Assembly: GCA_026393245.1 (NCBI GenBank)
Contig: JAPLAO010000208.1
Span: forward strand, 1 to 62,898
Reading direction: 5' to 3'
Source of the DNA: Mycobacterium sp.
GTDB taxonomy: Bacteria > Actinomycetota > Actinomycetes > Mycobacteriales > Mycobacteriaceae
DNA: 62,898 nucleotides
A model generated the notes under the pieces. The model saw only the letters and a list, made by a program, of their open reading frames with translations. It was not told the origin of the DNA and did no database searches. Each line of letters begins with the position of its first letter. The stretch's first letter is position 1. Both the position numbers and the translations under genes were made by a program. Of the stretch, positions 1 through 11,224 are shown one piece after another.

Positions 1-6
1 TGGATG

Positions 7-48
7 GCGCTGAGCGGTTAGCGCCGAGCAGACAGCGCTGAGTCAGCA
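7..48. repeat. 14-bp imperfect tandem repeat, 3 copies, over a stop codon
   Basis: Three units begin at 7, 21 and 35, each opening GCGC(T/C)GAG. The third unit contains the TCA that is the stop of the - strand lipoprotein. GGCGCT (6-11) and AGCGCC (20-25) can also pair as a six-base stem just after that stop, so it may act as a weak terminator. Confidence 0.6.
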
Positions 49-732
49 GGTGTACTGCACGCCGATACCGGCCGGCGGGCTCGACTGACGCGCGCAGCCG
101 AAGGTGTCGATTCCGGCGTCGCTGTAGTAGACCGCGGTCTGGCGGGCGAAGTTGACGCACACGAGTGCCGAAGTGTCTGTGCGGCAACGGAAATCGCCGA
201 AGGACAGTGATCGGTCGACCGGCAGGGGTGCACCCTGACCGGCCGCGAAACGGCCCGGGTCGCCGTGGGCGGACCCCACCTGAACGGAGCCGCCGTCGAA
301 ATCCACCCAGCCGCCCTTCCACGTGCCGTAGACGTCGGCCGGTCGGGGTGGGGGGTCGATGAGGTTGACCAGGCAGGCCAGTCCCGGCGCGCCGTGTTTG
401 GCGTCGGTCATGCAGCTGATGCCGTACGGGGTGGTGAACGCGACATCGTCACCTAGCGGGGTGGTGGTGCCGCCCCGAATCGCAACGCGAAAATCCGCGC
501 CGTCCACCGGACCGGCCGCCTCGACCCAGTCGATGGCCTCCGCGACCGATGCTCCGGGTGCCGGCGCCGGTGACGCCGACGTCCCCGATTGCCCGGTGCT
601 CGTCGCGGGCACCGACCCGGTGGTTCGTGACGGTGTGATCGGGGTCAGTTGGGTGGCTCGCGGGGGTGTGCCGGATAGCTGCGAGCACCCCGCTACCAGC
701 AGTGACGCGGCGAACAGCACGGCGATCCGCAT
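43..732 (-). CDS. Putative secreted lipoprotein
   Basis: A 229-aa protein of unknown function. Residues 1-16 form a short hydrophobic signal ending in the lipobox LVAGC, so Cys16 should be lipidated and the protein anchored outside the membrane. A Thr/Ser/Pro/Ala-rich linker follows (about 20-65). The C-terminal domain (about 70-229) has several cysteines and looks like the small extracellular domains common in mycobacterial Lpp-type lipoproteins. The start has both a GGAGGA ribosome site and, overlapping it, TAGCCT six bases before the ATG, so it could be translated with or without a leader. It is transcribed away from the carboxylesterase gene. Confidence 0.8.
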   Translation of the reverse strand: MRIAVLFAASLLVAGCSQLSGTPPRATQLTPITPSRTTGSVPATSTGQSGTSASPAPAPGASVAEAIDWVEAAGPVDGADFRVAIRGGTTTPLGDDVAFTTPYGISCMTDAKHGAPGLACLVNLIDPPPRPADVYGTWKGGWVDFDGGSVQVGSAHGDPGRFAAGQGAPLPVDRSLSFGDFRCRTDTSALVCVNFARQTAVYYSDAGIDTFGCARQSSPPAGIGVQYTC

Positions 733-808
733 TCCTCCAGGCTAGCCGCCGGTGCCGTCGCGGCACGTCAGGCGCGACCGGCGGGGCGCGTTCGCTAACG
801 TCACTGGA

Positions 809-2329
809 ATGCATGAGCACCCGATTCGAGTGACCACCGCCGGCGGCGTGGTTGAAGGCTTCACCCAGGATGGGGTGAATCGATGGCGCTCGATTCCCTA
901 CGCCCGACCGCCGGTGGGCCCACTGCGGTTCCGGGCGCCGGAGCCGGTGCAGCCCTGGACCGGCGTGCTGCCCTGCCACAGCTTCGGTAACTGTTCCCAT
1001 CAGGCTCGTCGCTACACCATGACCGGTGTCGGCAAGTACCAGCCGATGAGCGAGGACTGCCTGACCCTCAATGTCGTCACCCCGCGCTGGCGTGGTTCGG
1101 CGCCCGATCATGAACCGCTGCCGGTGATGTTCTTCATCCACGGCGGCGGCTACATCCTGGGCAGTTCGGCAACGCCGCTGTACGACGGTGCGACATTGGC
1201 CCGGCGCGGCTGCGTGTATGTATCGGTGAACTACCGCCTCGGTGCGCTGGGTTGCCTTGATCTGTCGTCGCTTTCATCCCGGGACATCACCATCGAAAAC
1301 AACCTGTTCCTTCGCGATCTGGTGGCGGCATTGCGCTGGGTGCGGGAGAACATCGGGACATTCGGCGGCGATCCGGACAGCGTCACGATCTTCGGGGAGA
1401 GCGCCGGAGCCCATGCCGTTGCCACCCTGCTGGCCGTCCCCGATGCGAACAATCTTTTCGCTCAAGCGATTGCGGAAAGCCCCGCCTCGGGCATGGTGGG
1501 GGATCCGGATGTCGCCGCCGAATTCGCCGGCCGATTCGTCGACGTGCTCGGGGCCGATCGCGATAACGCCGCTGCCGCAGTGCTGCGGGCCCGGCCTGCC
1601 GATCTGGTGCGCGCCATGGACACTGTGATGACCACAAGCCTCGACTCCATGATGGGTGCCGCCCCGGTCGGGCCGACATCCGGTAATGATTTCCTCCCGT
1701 TGGATCCGTTCGAAGCGATGAAACAGGGCACGGCGCATCGGATTCCACTGATCGTCGGGACCAACGCCGACGAGGGCCGACTGTTCACCCGGTTCATGAA
1801 ACTGCTGCCGACAACCGAGCATGCGATCGAGCGGATGCTGTCGCGGACATCACCGGAGGTTCGCGAACGCGTGCTGTCCGCCTATCCGAACTACCCGCAT
1901 CCGGACACCTGCGTGCAATTCGGCGGCGACATGATCTTCAACACCGCGGCCTGGCAGATCGCCGAGGCGCACGCGAAGTTGGCGCCCACCTACGTCTACC
2001 GCTACGACTTCGCGCCGCGGACGTTGCACTGGACCGGCTTCGGTGCCACCCACGCGACGGAGTTGCTGGCGGTGTTCGGCATCTACCGCTCCCGGGTGGG
2101 CGCGGTACTGACCGGGGGTGTGGACCAGAAGATTGCGGTGAAGGTCAGCCATCAGGTTCAGACCCGGTGGCATGAGTTCGCGCGCACCGGGGTGCCCGGC
2201 GACGACTGGCCGGTGTACAACCACGAGGAGCGCCCGGTCCTGGTGTTCGATCGGCATACCCACGTGGAGTACGACCCGCATCCGCACCGCCGTCAGGCCT
2301 GGGTGGGTTTCTCGCTGGCCGATCGTTAG
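809..2329 (+). CDS. Type B carboxylesterase
   Basis: Alpha/beta-hydrolase of the carboxylesterase/para-nitrobenzyl esterase family, 506 aa, likely cytosolic ester hydrolysis. Visible signatures are the N-terminal G-V-x-x-G-F strand and RWRSIPYA, the EDCLTLNV motif, the oxyanion-hole HGGG segment, and the nucleophile elbow GESAGA with the catalytic Ser. NADEGRLF and a late GATHATELLAVFG His region complete the expected triad layout. The frame is open further upstream to 752, but the start at 809 gives the normal family N-terminus. TAACGT lies seven bases before it. The next gene begins 13 bases after the stop, so they are probably co-transcribed. Substrate unknown. Confidence 0.88.
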   Translation: MHEHPIRVTTAGGVVEGFTQDGVNRWRSIPYARPPVGPLRFRAPEPVQPWTGVLPCHSFGNCSHQARRYTMTGVGKYQPMSEDCLTLNVVTPRWRGSAPDHEPLPVMFFIHGGGYILGSSATPLYDGATLARRGCVYVSVNYRLGALGCLDLSSLSSRDITIENNLFLRDLVAALRWVRENIGTFGGDPDSVTIFGESAGAHAVATLLAVPDANNLFAQAIAESPASGMVGDPDVAAEFAGRFVDVLGADRDNAAAAVLRARPADLVRAMDTVMTTSLDSMMGAAPVGPTSGNDFLPLDPFEAMKQGTAHRIPLIVGTNADEGRLFTRFMKLLPTTEHAIERMLSRTSPEVRERVLSAYPNYPHPDTCVQFGGDMIFNTAAWQIAEAHAKLAPTYVYRYDFAPRTLHWTGFGATHATELLAVFGIYRSRVGAVLTGGVDQKIAVKVSHQVQTRWHEFARTGVPGDDWPVYNHEERPVLVFDRHTHVEYDPHPHRRQAWVGFSLADR

Positions 2330-2342
2330 GCCGGGTGACGCC

Positions 2343-4334
2343 GTGATCGAACGCCCCGCCGATCTCACCGCCGACTGGCTGACCCAGGCCATCGGCGTCG
2401 GCGAGGTCAGCGCCTTCATGGTGGATCGAATCGGCACCGGGCAGATGAGCGAGTGCTACCGGGTCGCGCTGAGCTACGCCGACGGGCCTCAGGGTCCGGC
2501 GTCGGTGGTGCTCAAAGTCGCCGCCACCGACCCGGTGAGCCGGGGGACCGGGCATGCGCTCGGTCTCTACGAACGCGAGGTGCGGTTCTACTTAGAGGTC
2601 GCGCCGGGGCTCGCGGGGCAGTCCGGCGACCCACTCGCACACTGTTATCACGCCGCCTACCAACCCGAGAGCGGCTTTTTCACGCTGCTGCTCGACGACG
2701 CCGCACCGGCGGAGGTGGGTGATGAGATCCGCGGCGCCTCGATCGCGGATGCGACACTCGCGCTGACTAAGTTGGGCCGCCTCCATGCACCGCTGATCGG
2801 CAGCGAGGCGCTGGCGGATGCGGAATGGCTCAACCGGGAGACTCCGGTGAACCAGGAGTTGATCACCGCGTTATACGCCGGTTTCGCCGACCGCTACGGC
2901 GAGGTGATCACCGCCGATCAGCGCATCGTGTGCGAGCGCCTGGTGGATGGTTTCGACGACTACGTCGCCGCGGAGTCCGCACGGGTTAAGGGCCTGGTGC
3001 ACGGCGACTACCGGCTGGACAACATGCTCTTCGGCCGGCCCGGTTCGTTGCGCGACCTGACGGTGGTGGACTGGCAAACCGTCACCTGGGGTTCGGCCCT
3101 GACCGACGTGGCCTACTTCCTGGGGTGTGCGCTGACCACCGAGCAGCGCCGGGCCCACTACGACGAACTGCTTCTGGCCTATCACGATGGCCTGGGCGCG
3201 AGCCCAGCACTGACCCTCGACGAGGTGCGCGAGGGTGTACGGCGACAGAGTTTCTTCGGGGTGATGATGTCGATCGTGTCGTCGATGCTGGTGGCGCGCA
3301 CCGACCGCGGTGATCAGATGTTCTTGACCATGCTGGAGCGCAACAGCAGCCACGTGCTGGACACCGGGGCGCTCGACGTGCTGTTCGGCGCTGCGACAAC
3401 CCCTGCGCTGCAACCGGATAGGGCTGATGAAGCGGCACACCCGGCCGGTGCCGAGCCGCTCTGGAACGAAAGCTGGTACTGGGATTTCGCCGACGCCGAA
3501 CAGGGCATCGGCGGATGGATCCGGCTGGGGCTGGTTCCCAACCAGAACCTTGCCTGGATCAATGCGCTGGTGTGCGGACCCGGGATGCCGACGGTGGCAC
3601 TGCTGGATTTCGATACCCCACTGCCGAAGGATCCCGCTGTGGTAACCGGTAACTGCGTCCAATTGCGCCACGGGACAAGCGATCCGTTGCAGACCTACCG
3701 GGTCGAGGTCGGCGGTGACGCGCAGGCCTACGACGATCCTTCGGGGCTGCTTCGCGATGAACCAGGCCGGCCGGTTCAGCTGAGCATGGACCTCACCTGG
3801 ACCACGACAGGGGTGCCGTACGCCTACCGAATCACCACTCGCTACGAAATCCCCTGTGCGGTAACCGGAACCATCACGATCGACGGGCGCAGTCACGAGA
3901 TCCGGGCGGTCCCCGGACAGCGCGACCACTCGCACGGCGTGCGGGACTGGTGGAGCATGGACTGGGTATGGAGTGCACTGCACCTCGAGGATGGCACCCA
4001 TCTGCACGGGGTGGATCTACGCATCCCGGAGATGGGGCCGGTCAGCGTCGGCTATGTGCAATGCGCAGGTGAGGTGACCGAAACCAGTTCGGTGACCGCC
4101 GAAGCGACGTTGGCGGACAACGGATTACCCCTGACGACGACGCTGACGTTCGAGCCCGGCCCGGTCACCGCGACGATCGACGTGCAGGGCCACGGCCCGG
4201 TCCGGTTGATCGCACCCGACGGCCGGGTCAGCAACTTCGCCCGAGCGTGGGCGACGGTGCACACCGCCGACGGCCGCAGCGGGGTCGGCTGGCTGGAGTG
4301 GAACCGCAACCAGGGCCGACCGACGAGTAGCTAG
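2343..4334 (+). CDS. APH-like kinase domain fused to a DUF7064/7065-type domain
   Basis: A 663-aa two-domain protein starting at GTG 2343. Residues about 1-370 are an aminoglycoside-phosphotransferase/EcKL-like kinase fold, with HGDYRLDNML (catalytic loop) and VVDWQT (metal-binding Asp). Residues about 385-663 start WYWDFADAEQGIGGWIRLGL and look like the lipocalin-like DUF7064/7065 or hydroxysteroid-type beta domains often found beside such kinases. The partner domain suggests a lipid or steroid-like substrate rather than an antibiotic; that is inference. It follows the carboxylesterase by 13 bases and converges with the RDD gene. The open frame runs back to 2172 inside the esterase, but that stretch is not family-like. 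Confidence 0.75.
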   Translation: MIERPADLTADWLTQAIGVGEVSAFMVDRIGTGQMSECYRVALSYADGPQGPASVVLKVAATDPVSRGTGHALGLYEREVRFYLEVAPGLAGQSGDPLAHCYHAAYQPESGFFTLLLDDAAPAEVGDEIRGASIADATLALTKLGRLHAPLIGSEALADAEWLNRETPVNQELITALYAGFADRYGEVITADQRIVCERLVDGFDDYVAAESARVKGLVHGDYRLDNMLFGRPGSLRDLTVVDWQTVTWGSALTDVAYFLGCALTTEQRRAHYDELLLAYHDGLGASPALTLDEVREGVRRQSFFGVMMSIVSSMLVARTDRGDQMFLTMLERNSSHVLDTGALDVLFGAATTPALQPDRADEAAHPAGAEPLWNESWYWDFADAEQGIGGWIRLGLVPNQNLAWINALVCGPGMPTVALLDFDTPLPKDPAVVTGNCVQLRHGTSDPLQTYRVEVGGDAQAYDDPSGLLRDEPGRPVQLSMDLTWTTTGVPYAYRITTRYEIPCAVTGTITIDGRSHEIRAVPGQRDHSHGVRDWWSMDWVWSALHLEDGTHLHGVDLRIPEMGPVSVGYVQCAGEVTETSSVTAEATLADNGLPLTTTLTFEPGPVTATIDVQGHGPVRLIAPDGRVSNFARAWATVHTADGRSGVGWLEWNRNQGRPTSS

Positions 4335-4360
4335 ACCTTGAGCATCTAGGCCTTGACGAC
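4331..4360. repeat. 15-bp imperfect direct repeat between convergent stops
   Basis: CTAGACCTTGAGCAT (4331-4345) is followed by CTAGGCCTTGACGAC (4346-4360). The first unit overlaps the + strand TAG stop (4332-4334) and the second contains the - strand stop (4346-4348). Confidence 0.55.
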
Positions 4361-4978
4361 CTGGGTGCCGCCTGCCATCTCGTCGTGCTTGCCCTGCTTG
4401 GTCGGACTGCTGTTGATGGTCACCGCGATGACAATCATTGCGATGGCACCCAGGAAGCCGCCGAGGAACGGCAGCACCGGCAGCAGCGTGAAGGCATTGC
4501 GGATCGCGGACTGCTGCAGGGTGGGCTTGGGTGCACCGCCCGGGCCGCGGACGCTCAGTCCCAGCAGGCGTTTGCCGAGGGTCCGGCCCTGGGTCACTTC
4601 GAAAGCGACGAAGTAGACAAACATCAGTACGCCGGTGAAGATCCCGGTGACCAGGATGCTGGTGCCCGAGTTGAACAGCGATGCCAGCAGACCCGCAACG
4701 AGACCTACCAACAGTCCGTCGATGATCCGCGCCCCCCACCGGACGCCCAGGGTGCCGGGGTGTCCACCCCACGCGGCGGGCGGCGTCGACGAGTAACCGC
4801 CGGGAACGCCGTAGGGATCGGGCGGCAGGTAACCGGCCGGCGGCGGCGGGGGATAACCGGTGTCGTACTGACTCGGCGGCGGCGGATATCCGGCCGGTGG
4901 TGGCGGTGGATAACCGCCGGGAGGGGAGAAGCCAGCAGGCGGTCCGTAGGGGTCAGGGTCGTGGCCACCAGTTGTCAT
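4346..4978 (-). CDS. RDD-family membrane protein with Pro/Gly/Tyr-rich N-terminus
   Basis: A 210-aa protein. Residues 1-75 are a repetitive PPPPPAGYPPP low-complexity region, typical of actinobacterial RDD and related membrane proteins. From about residue 80 comes the RDD domain, opening with an Arg-containing RWGARIIDGLLVG helix and followed by about three membrane spans. The TLGKRLLGLSV motif, usual for the family, is present. ATG 4978 was chosen because GAGGAG lies eight bases upstream; an in-frame start at 4993 lacks a site. The family is implicated in ion exchange or membrane-protein handling, but this member has no assigned role. Confidence 0.85.
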   Translation of the reverse strand: MTTGGHDPDPYGPPAGFSPPGGYPPPPPAGYPPPPSQYDTGYPPPPPAGYLPPDPYGVPGGYSSTPPAAWGGHPGTLGVRWGARIIDGLLVGLVAGLLASLFNSGTSILVTGIFTGVLMFVYFVAFEVTQGRTLGKRLLGLSVRGPGGAPKPTLQQSAIRNAFTLLPVLPFLGGFLGAIAMIVIAVTINSSPTKQGKHDEMAGGTQVVKA

Positions 4979-5049
4979 CAGTTCGCTCCTCAAGGACGTC
5001 GCTCACCACAATCTACCGGGCAGTCGGACGCAGGGCACCGCGTTCGCGG

Positions 5050-6066
5050 TCAGCGCATCGCAATCATGACTTTGCCGCATTCTTTGCTGCCGCTGAGAAC
5101 CTCCAGCGCGGCGTCGATGTCGTGCAACCCGAACCGGTGGGTGATCAGGGCGGACAGGTCGCGGCGGCTCAGAAGGTCGATCGCGTCACCGAAGTGTGCG
5201 GGGTACTCGATCGAGCCCCGGATTGTCAGTTCCTGCATCAGCACGCCGAGGAAGTTGATCGGAACCGGCTCGTAGTGCAGCGCGACGACGCATATCGTGG
5301 CGCCTCGTCCGGCCCGATCGACCATCTTGGTCAGCACCTTTGGCGAACCGCTGGCTTCGATATAGCCGGTGGTGGCCGGCGCCTTCCCGAATTGCGTTCC
5401 CGCAGAGCCGTGCAGGCGGCCGAGTTCGGCCCAAACGTTCTGGTCGGCGGGATCGACACTGGCCGACGCACCGAGCGTCTCGGCCAGCGCACGCCGGGTC
5501 GCTGATAAGTCGACGGCGACGATATCGGTCAGACCACGATCGGCCAGGCTTGCGATCGCGGCGAGGCCGATGGGTCCGCAGCCGAAGACCGCGACCTTGT
5601 CGTCGACGCCGGCGTGCAACTGCTCGGCGGCATGCATGCCTACCGCGACCGGCTCAGCCAGCGCGGCGATATCGATCGGCATGTCGTCGGGAACGGGAAA
5701 CAGCCGCCCGCCCCTGGCCGCCTCTCGCACCAGTACCGCCTCAGCAAGTCCACCTTCCGCCGTTCCGTTGCCGATGCGGCCGATGCCGTCGTCGCCGGGA
5801 TGCACCACCACCCGTTGTCCCGGGACGATGTCGGTGACCTCCGCGCCGACAGCCGTCACGACCCCGGCCAGCTCGTGTCCCAGTGGCATCGGTTCGCCGC
5901 TGGGCCCGGCGAGGCCACCGAGTCGGATGTAGCTCAGGTCACTGCCGCAGATGCCGCAGGCGTGCACCTCGACGATCGCGTCGCGCGGTCCGCACGGGGG
6001 CAACTCGACTCGATCGAGGCTGACCTGTCCCGCGCCGGTGATTCGGACCTGTTCGATAGTGGTCAT
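5050..6066 (-). CDS. Zinc-dependent alcohol/polyol dehydrogenase (MDR superfamily)
   Basis: A 338-aa medium-chain dehydrogenase. GICGSDLSYIRLG supplies the catalytic zinc Cys, followed by GHELAGVV with the zinc His/Glu and AALAEPVAVGMHAAE. The nucleotide-binding motif VFGCGPIGLAAI indicates an NAD(P)-dependent oxidoreductase. The usual four-Cys structural-zinc lobe is not obvious. ATG 6066 is preceded by GAGGAG. The gene is divergent from the sulfotransferase operon, from which it may share control. Alcohol or sugar substrate unknown. Confidence 0.85.
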   Translation of the reverse strand: MTTIEQVRITGAGQVSLDRVELPPCGPRDAIVEVHACGICGSDLSYIRLGGLAGPSGEPMPLGHELAGVVTAVGAEVTDIVPGQRVVVHPGDDGIGRIGNGTAEGGLAEAVLVREAARGGRLFPVPDDMPIDIAALAEPVAVGMHAAEQLHAGVDDKVAVFGCGPIGLAAIASLADRGLTDIVAVDLSATRRALAETLGASASVDPADQNVWAELGRLHGSAGTQFGKAPATTGYIEASGSPKVLTKMVDRAGRGATICVVALHYEPVPINFLGVLMQELTIRGSIEYPAHFGDAIDLLSRRDLSALITHRFGLHDIDAALEVLSGSKECGKVMIAMR

Positions 6067-6173
6067 TGGTCTCTCCTCGGATCGCGGCGCGGAGGCCACG
6101 ATGGGCGATAGGTTAGGCGATGCTGTGTGCGGTGTGGCGCACCAAACATATCGACGAGGACGGAGATGTAACA

Positions 6174-7457
6174 GTGAGTTCCTCGATGAAGGCCATTGAT
6201 ATCGACGATCTCACCTCGCCCCGGTTGACCGATATGCAGCGACAGGTTCTTGACTACACCGAATCGCGCGCGGTCACCTTCGATATCGACCACATGATCG
6301 ACGAGGCCATCGCCGGCGCGGGTTCCGACAATCTGGGCTACGCGGGCGATTTCGCCGCGCGTCTTGGTGCCCATGTGGCAGCGATCGAGGCCGACACCGG
6401 TCTGACCCAGTTGGCTCGCGGCACCCTGCGCTCCCGGGTAGTCCGGTTGCTGCGCAATCGGATCTCGCTGGCCGACGTGATCCGGCGCTATCCGGAGATC
6501 GAGTCGATTGAGATCGAGAAGCCGATCATCGTGGTGGGTATGCCGCGATCGGGCACCACGCACCTGGTGAATCTGCTGGCGGCCGATCGGCGTCGCCGGG
6601 CTCTGCCCTACTGGGAGAGCCAGGAACCCATCCCGGCCCGCGGCCGCGGACCCGACGTGTTCGGGGTCGATCCGCGTCACGGGCGCGCCCGAGCCGAACA
6701 CGATGCGATGCTGGCCAACATGCCCCTGGTGGCAGCCATGCATGACCAATTCCCCGAGGCGATCGAGGAGGAGGTCGAACTCCTCGATCTGGATTTCGCC
6801 AGCTACGTCCTGGAATGGCTGGCCCGCGTCCCGAGTTGGCGCGACACCTATCTGGCGCTCGACCAGAGGAAGCATTACGCCTATATGAAGAAGGTGCTGC
6901 AGGCGCTGACCTTCTTCCGCGGCCCGCAGACCTGGGTGCTGAAGTCCCCGCAGCATTCCGAGCAATTGCCCGCCCTGATGGCGACGTTCCCCGACGCCAC
7001 CGTCGCGTTCACCCACCGCGACCCGGTCGCCGTCATCCAGTCAACGGTCACGATGATGGCCTACGCAGATCGTCTGCGTCGCACCAGCATCGACTCGGAC
7101 TGGCTGATCGACTACTGGACCGATCGGATACACCGGCTACTCAGTGCGGGTGTGCGGGATCGGGATTTGGTGCCGGCCGAGCGCAGTATCGACATCAGCT
7201 TCCATCAGCTGGGCGGCAACGAGATGAGCGTCCTCGAATCGCTGTACGACTGCGCCGGCGTCGAGTTGACACCGGGGGTGCGAAAGAGTTTTGACCGATA
7301 TCTCGGAAGCAATCCGCGCGGCAAGCACGGCAGCATCCGCTATGAACTGCAACGCCATTTCGGAGTCTCTCCAGAACAGGTGCGGTCCCGATTCGACTTC
7401 TACTTCAACCGCTTCGATGTCCGGCCCGAAGTCGGCGCCCGGCCCGGCGAGAGCTGA
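6174..7457 (+). CDS. PAPS-dependent sulfotransferase family protein
   Basis: A 427-aa member of the Sulfotransfer_3-like family. The 5'-phosphosulfate-binding loop reads IVVGMPRSGTTHLVNLL (about residue 120), and the 3'-phosphate side is carried by LKSPQHSEQLPAL with FTHRDPVAVIQS. It should move sulfate from PAPS to a hydroxyl acceptor, probably a lipid or sterol. GTG 6174 was chosen because GGAG lies eight bases upstream; a TAGGTT element at 6109-6114 would give a leader of about 54 nt. It is first in a + strand run with an alkylsulfatase-like hydrolase 12 bases downstream. Confidence 0.8.
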   Translation: MSSSMKAIDIDDLTSPRLTDMQRQVLDYTESRAVTFDIDHMIDEAIAGAGSDNLGYAGDFAARLGAHVAAIEADTGLTQLARGTLRSRVVRLLRNRISLADVIRRYPEIESIEIEKPIIVVGMPRSGTTHLVNLLAADRRRRALPYWESQEPIPARGRGPDVFGVDPRHGRARAEHDAMLANMPLVAAMHDQFPEAIEEEVELLDLDFASYVLEWLARVPSWRDTYLALDQRKHYAYMKKVLQALTFFRGPQTWVLKSPQHSEQLPALMATFPDATVAFTHRDPVAVIQSTVTMMAYADRLRRTSIDSDWLIDYWTDRIHRLLSAGVRDRDLVPAERSIDISFHQLGGNEMSVLESLYDCAGVELTPGVRKSFDRYLGSNPRGKHGSIRYELQRHFGVSPEQVRSRFDFYFNRFDVRPEVGARPGES

Positions 7458-7469
7458 CAGGAGACCTCC

Positions 7470-8720
7470 ATGACAGATTTTGAACCCGCCTACCTGACCC
7501 GTCCCGGTGCCGAGGCGATGCTGCCCGCGACACCCGATGTTGTCGAGGAAGTCAGTCCCGGCATCTGGTGCTCGCCGGGACTGTCCAATGTCTTCATGAT
7601 TCCGACATCGCAGGGCAGAGTGATCATCAATGCGGGCATGGGATTCGAAGGTCCCGTGCACCGGGCAAATATGGATTCCGTCGACTCCTCGCCGGTGCGC
7701 TACCTCATCGTGACCCAGGGTCACTATGACCACGTCGGGGGACTGGACAGTGTGCGCGATCCCGACACGAAGATCGTGGCGCAGGCCAACTGGGAGCAGT
7801 GGCGCGACGACAATGAGCGTCTGGTCCGCTACCGATCGTCGCGCAGCGCATTCGCCTTCTCCAATACCCTGGCCGTCGGCATCGCCAAGATTCAGGAGCG
7901 GTTCGGCCGCAGGCTGCCCGGCCAGAGCACCCCGTCCGCGGACATCGTCGTCGAGGACACCCTCACGTTGACCGCTGGCGAACGCACTTTCGAACTGATC
8001 GCCACGCCGGGCGGCGAGACCACCGATTCGCTGGTGGTCTGGTTGCCCGATGAGAGGATCTGTCTGTGCGGCAACGTGTTCGGCGCACTGTTCGGTCACA
8101 TCCCGAATCTGGTCACCATGCGTGGCGACCGCTATCGCGATGCGCTCACCGTGATCGACACCATCGAACGCATCCGTGCACTGGAGCCCGAGGTACTTCT
8201 CACCGGTCACTTCGGGCCGATCACCGGCAGAGATCGGATCCAGTTCGAGCTCACCCGGCTGCGTGATGGGGTCCAGTACGTCCACGATGCGACCGTCGAG
8301 GGTATGAACGCCGGCAAGGACGTCCGCACCCTGATGCGTGATATCCGCCTGCCGCCGCATCTGGAACTGGGGCAGGGTTACGGCACGGTGGCCTGGGATG
8401 TGCGGGCGATCTGGGAGAACTACTCGGGGTGGTTCCACCACCGGTCCACCACCGAGTTGTATCCGGTCGATCTCACCGAGATCAGCGCCGACCTGGTGGA
8501 GTTGGCCGGCGCCGACGCACTCGTCGCCCGAGCGCGCATCCATCTCGATGCCGGCCGGCCGGTGCAGGCCATTGCGCTGGCCGAGAAGGTGACCGACGCC
8601 GATTCCGAACACTCAGGTGCACGCGGTGTCCTCAAGGCGGCGCACGAACGACTTTTGACCGATAGCAATAATTTCTGGGAGACAGCATGGCTGCGCAAAC
8701 AGATCGCGAGTTACGCATGA
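7470..8720 (+). CDS. Alkylsulfatase-like MBL-fold hydrolase
   Basis: A 416-aa metallo-beta-lactamase-fold protein with the architecture of SdsA1/Pisa1-type alkylsulfatases: an MBL domain (about 25-260), then a dimerisation helical region (about 265-400; GTVAWDVRAIWENYSGWFH is characteristic). The metal motif reads QGHYDH (residues 83-88) where HxHxDH is normal, so the first His is Gln. PGGE and a later GHIPNLVTMRG segment supply the expected Glu and His. Activity may therefore be altered or depend on a single metal. Its stop overlaps the SDR start by four bases (ATGA), so the two are translationally coupled. Confidence 0.8.
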   Translation: MTDFEPAYLTRPGAEAMLPATPDVVEEVSPGIWCSPGLSNVFMIPTSQGRVIINAGMGFEGPVHRANMDSVDSSPVRYLIVTQGHYDHVGGLDSVRDPDTKIVAQANWEQWRDDNERLVRYRSSRSAFAFSNTLAVGIAKIQERFGRRLPGQSTPSADIVVEDTLTLTAGERTFELIATPGGETTDSLVVWLPDERICLCGNVFGALFGHIPNLVTMRGDRYRDALTVIDTIERIRALEPEVLLTGHFGPITGRDRIQFELTRLRDGVQYVHDATVEGMNAGKDVRTLMRDIRLPPHLELGQGYGTVAWDVRAIWENYSGWFHHRSTTELYPVDLTEISADLVELAGADALVARARIHLDAGRPVQAIALAEKVTDADSEHSGARGVLKAAHERLLTDSNNFWETAWLRKQIASYA

Positions 8721-9466
8721 GTGCCCGGGCCGTATTTGATTTCACCGGTACCCGTGCGCTGATCACCGGTGGCACCAGCGGTATCGGTCATGCGACCGCC
8801 GTGTTGTTTCGCGACGCGGGTGCTGATGTCACCATCACCGGTACGCGCTCCAGCGCAGGGGATTACGAGACCGATCTGTCCGGTATGGCCTACGCGCAAC
8901 TGGTGCTGACCGACCCGGTGTCCATCGATACAGTGAAGGCACGCTTCGATGTCCTTGATGTGCTGATCAACAATGCCGGTGCGAACTTCCCTGGTGGACT
9001 TGATGAATCGGCGCCCGACGGGTTCGACGCATCGGTGGCGCTCAACCTCAACGGCACCTACCGGTTGACGGTCGCATTGCGCCGTGCCCTGAAAGCCTCC
9101 ACCGCCCCGGGTGGAGCCGCTGTGGTCAACCTCTCGTCGATGTCGGCATTGCGGGCGGTGACGATGGTGCCCGGGTACAGCGCCGCCAAGGCCGGAATCA
9201 TTGCTCTGACAAGAACACTCGCGGTGAAGTGGGCCAAGGACGGCATCCGGGTCAACGCCGTCGCGCCCGGGACGATCGACACCCCGATGACGGCACCGAT
9301 GCAGGGCATTCCGGCCCTGATCGACTCCGAGGTGGCGCATATTCCGCTCGGCCGATTCGGTCGCGTCGAGGAACTCGCTCCGACGATCGCATTCCTGTGT
9401 ACCGAAAACAGTTCCTACACCAGTGGGGCTCTGTTCGTCGTCGACGGTGCATCGGACTGCTTCTGA
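8717..9466 (+). CDS. Short-chain dehydrogenase/reductase
   Basis: A 249-aa classical SDR. The N-terminal Rossmann motif is TGGTSGIG, followed by NNAG, a catalytic Ser in NLSSMSALRA, the Y-x-x-x-K pair in YSAAKAG, and the usual PG-x-I-x-T-P loop. It should carry out NAD(P)(H)-dependent alcohol/ketone interconversion. The start at 8717 was chosen for its ATGA overlap with the hydrolase stop; an in-frame ATG at 8687 is possible. As third gene of the sulfotransferase operon it may oxidise or reduce the same metabolite. Confidence 0.88.
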   Translation: MSARAVFDFTGTRALITGGTSGIGHATAVLFRDAGADVTITGTRSSAGDYETDLSGMAYAQLVLTDPVSIDTVKARFDVLDVLINNAGANFPGGLDESAPDGFDASVALNLNGTYRLTVALRRALKASTAPGGAAVVNLSSMSALRAVTMVPGYSAAKAGIIALTRTLAVKWAKDGIRVNAVAPGTIDTPMTAPMQGIPALIDSEVAHIPLGRFGRVEELAPTIAFLCTENSSYTSGALFVVDGASDCF

Positions 9467-9476
9467 GTCGACACGT

Positions 9477-11210
<1,734 letters not shown>

Positions 11211-11224
<14 letters not shown>

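Noticed and set aside
4385..5275. 296-residue + strand frame antisense to the RDD and dehydrogenase genes
   Set aside because: Arg/Gln-rich translation with no family features, lying opposite two clear genes; typical high-GC shadow frame.
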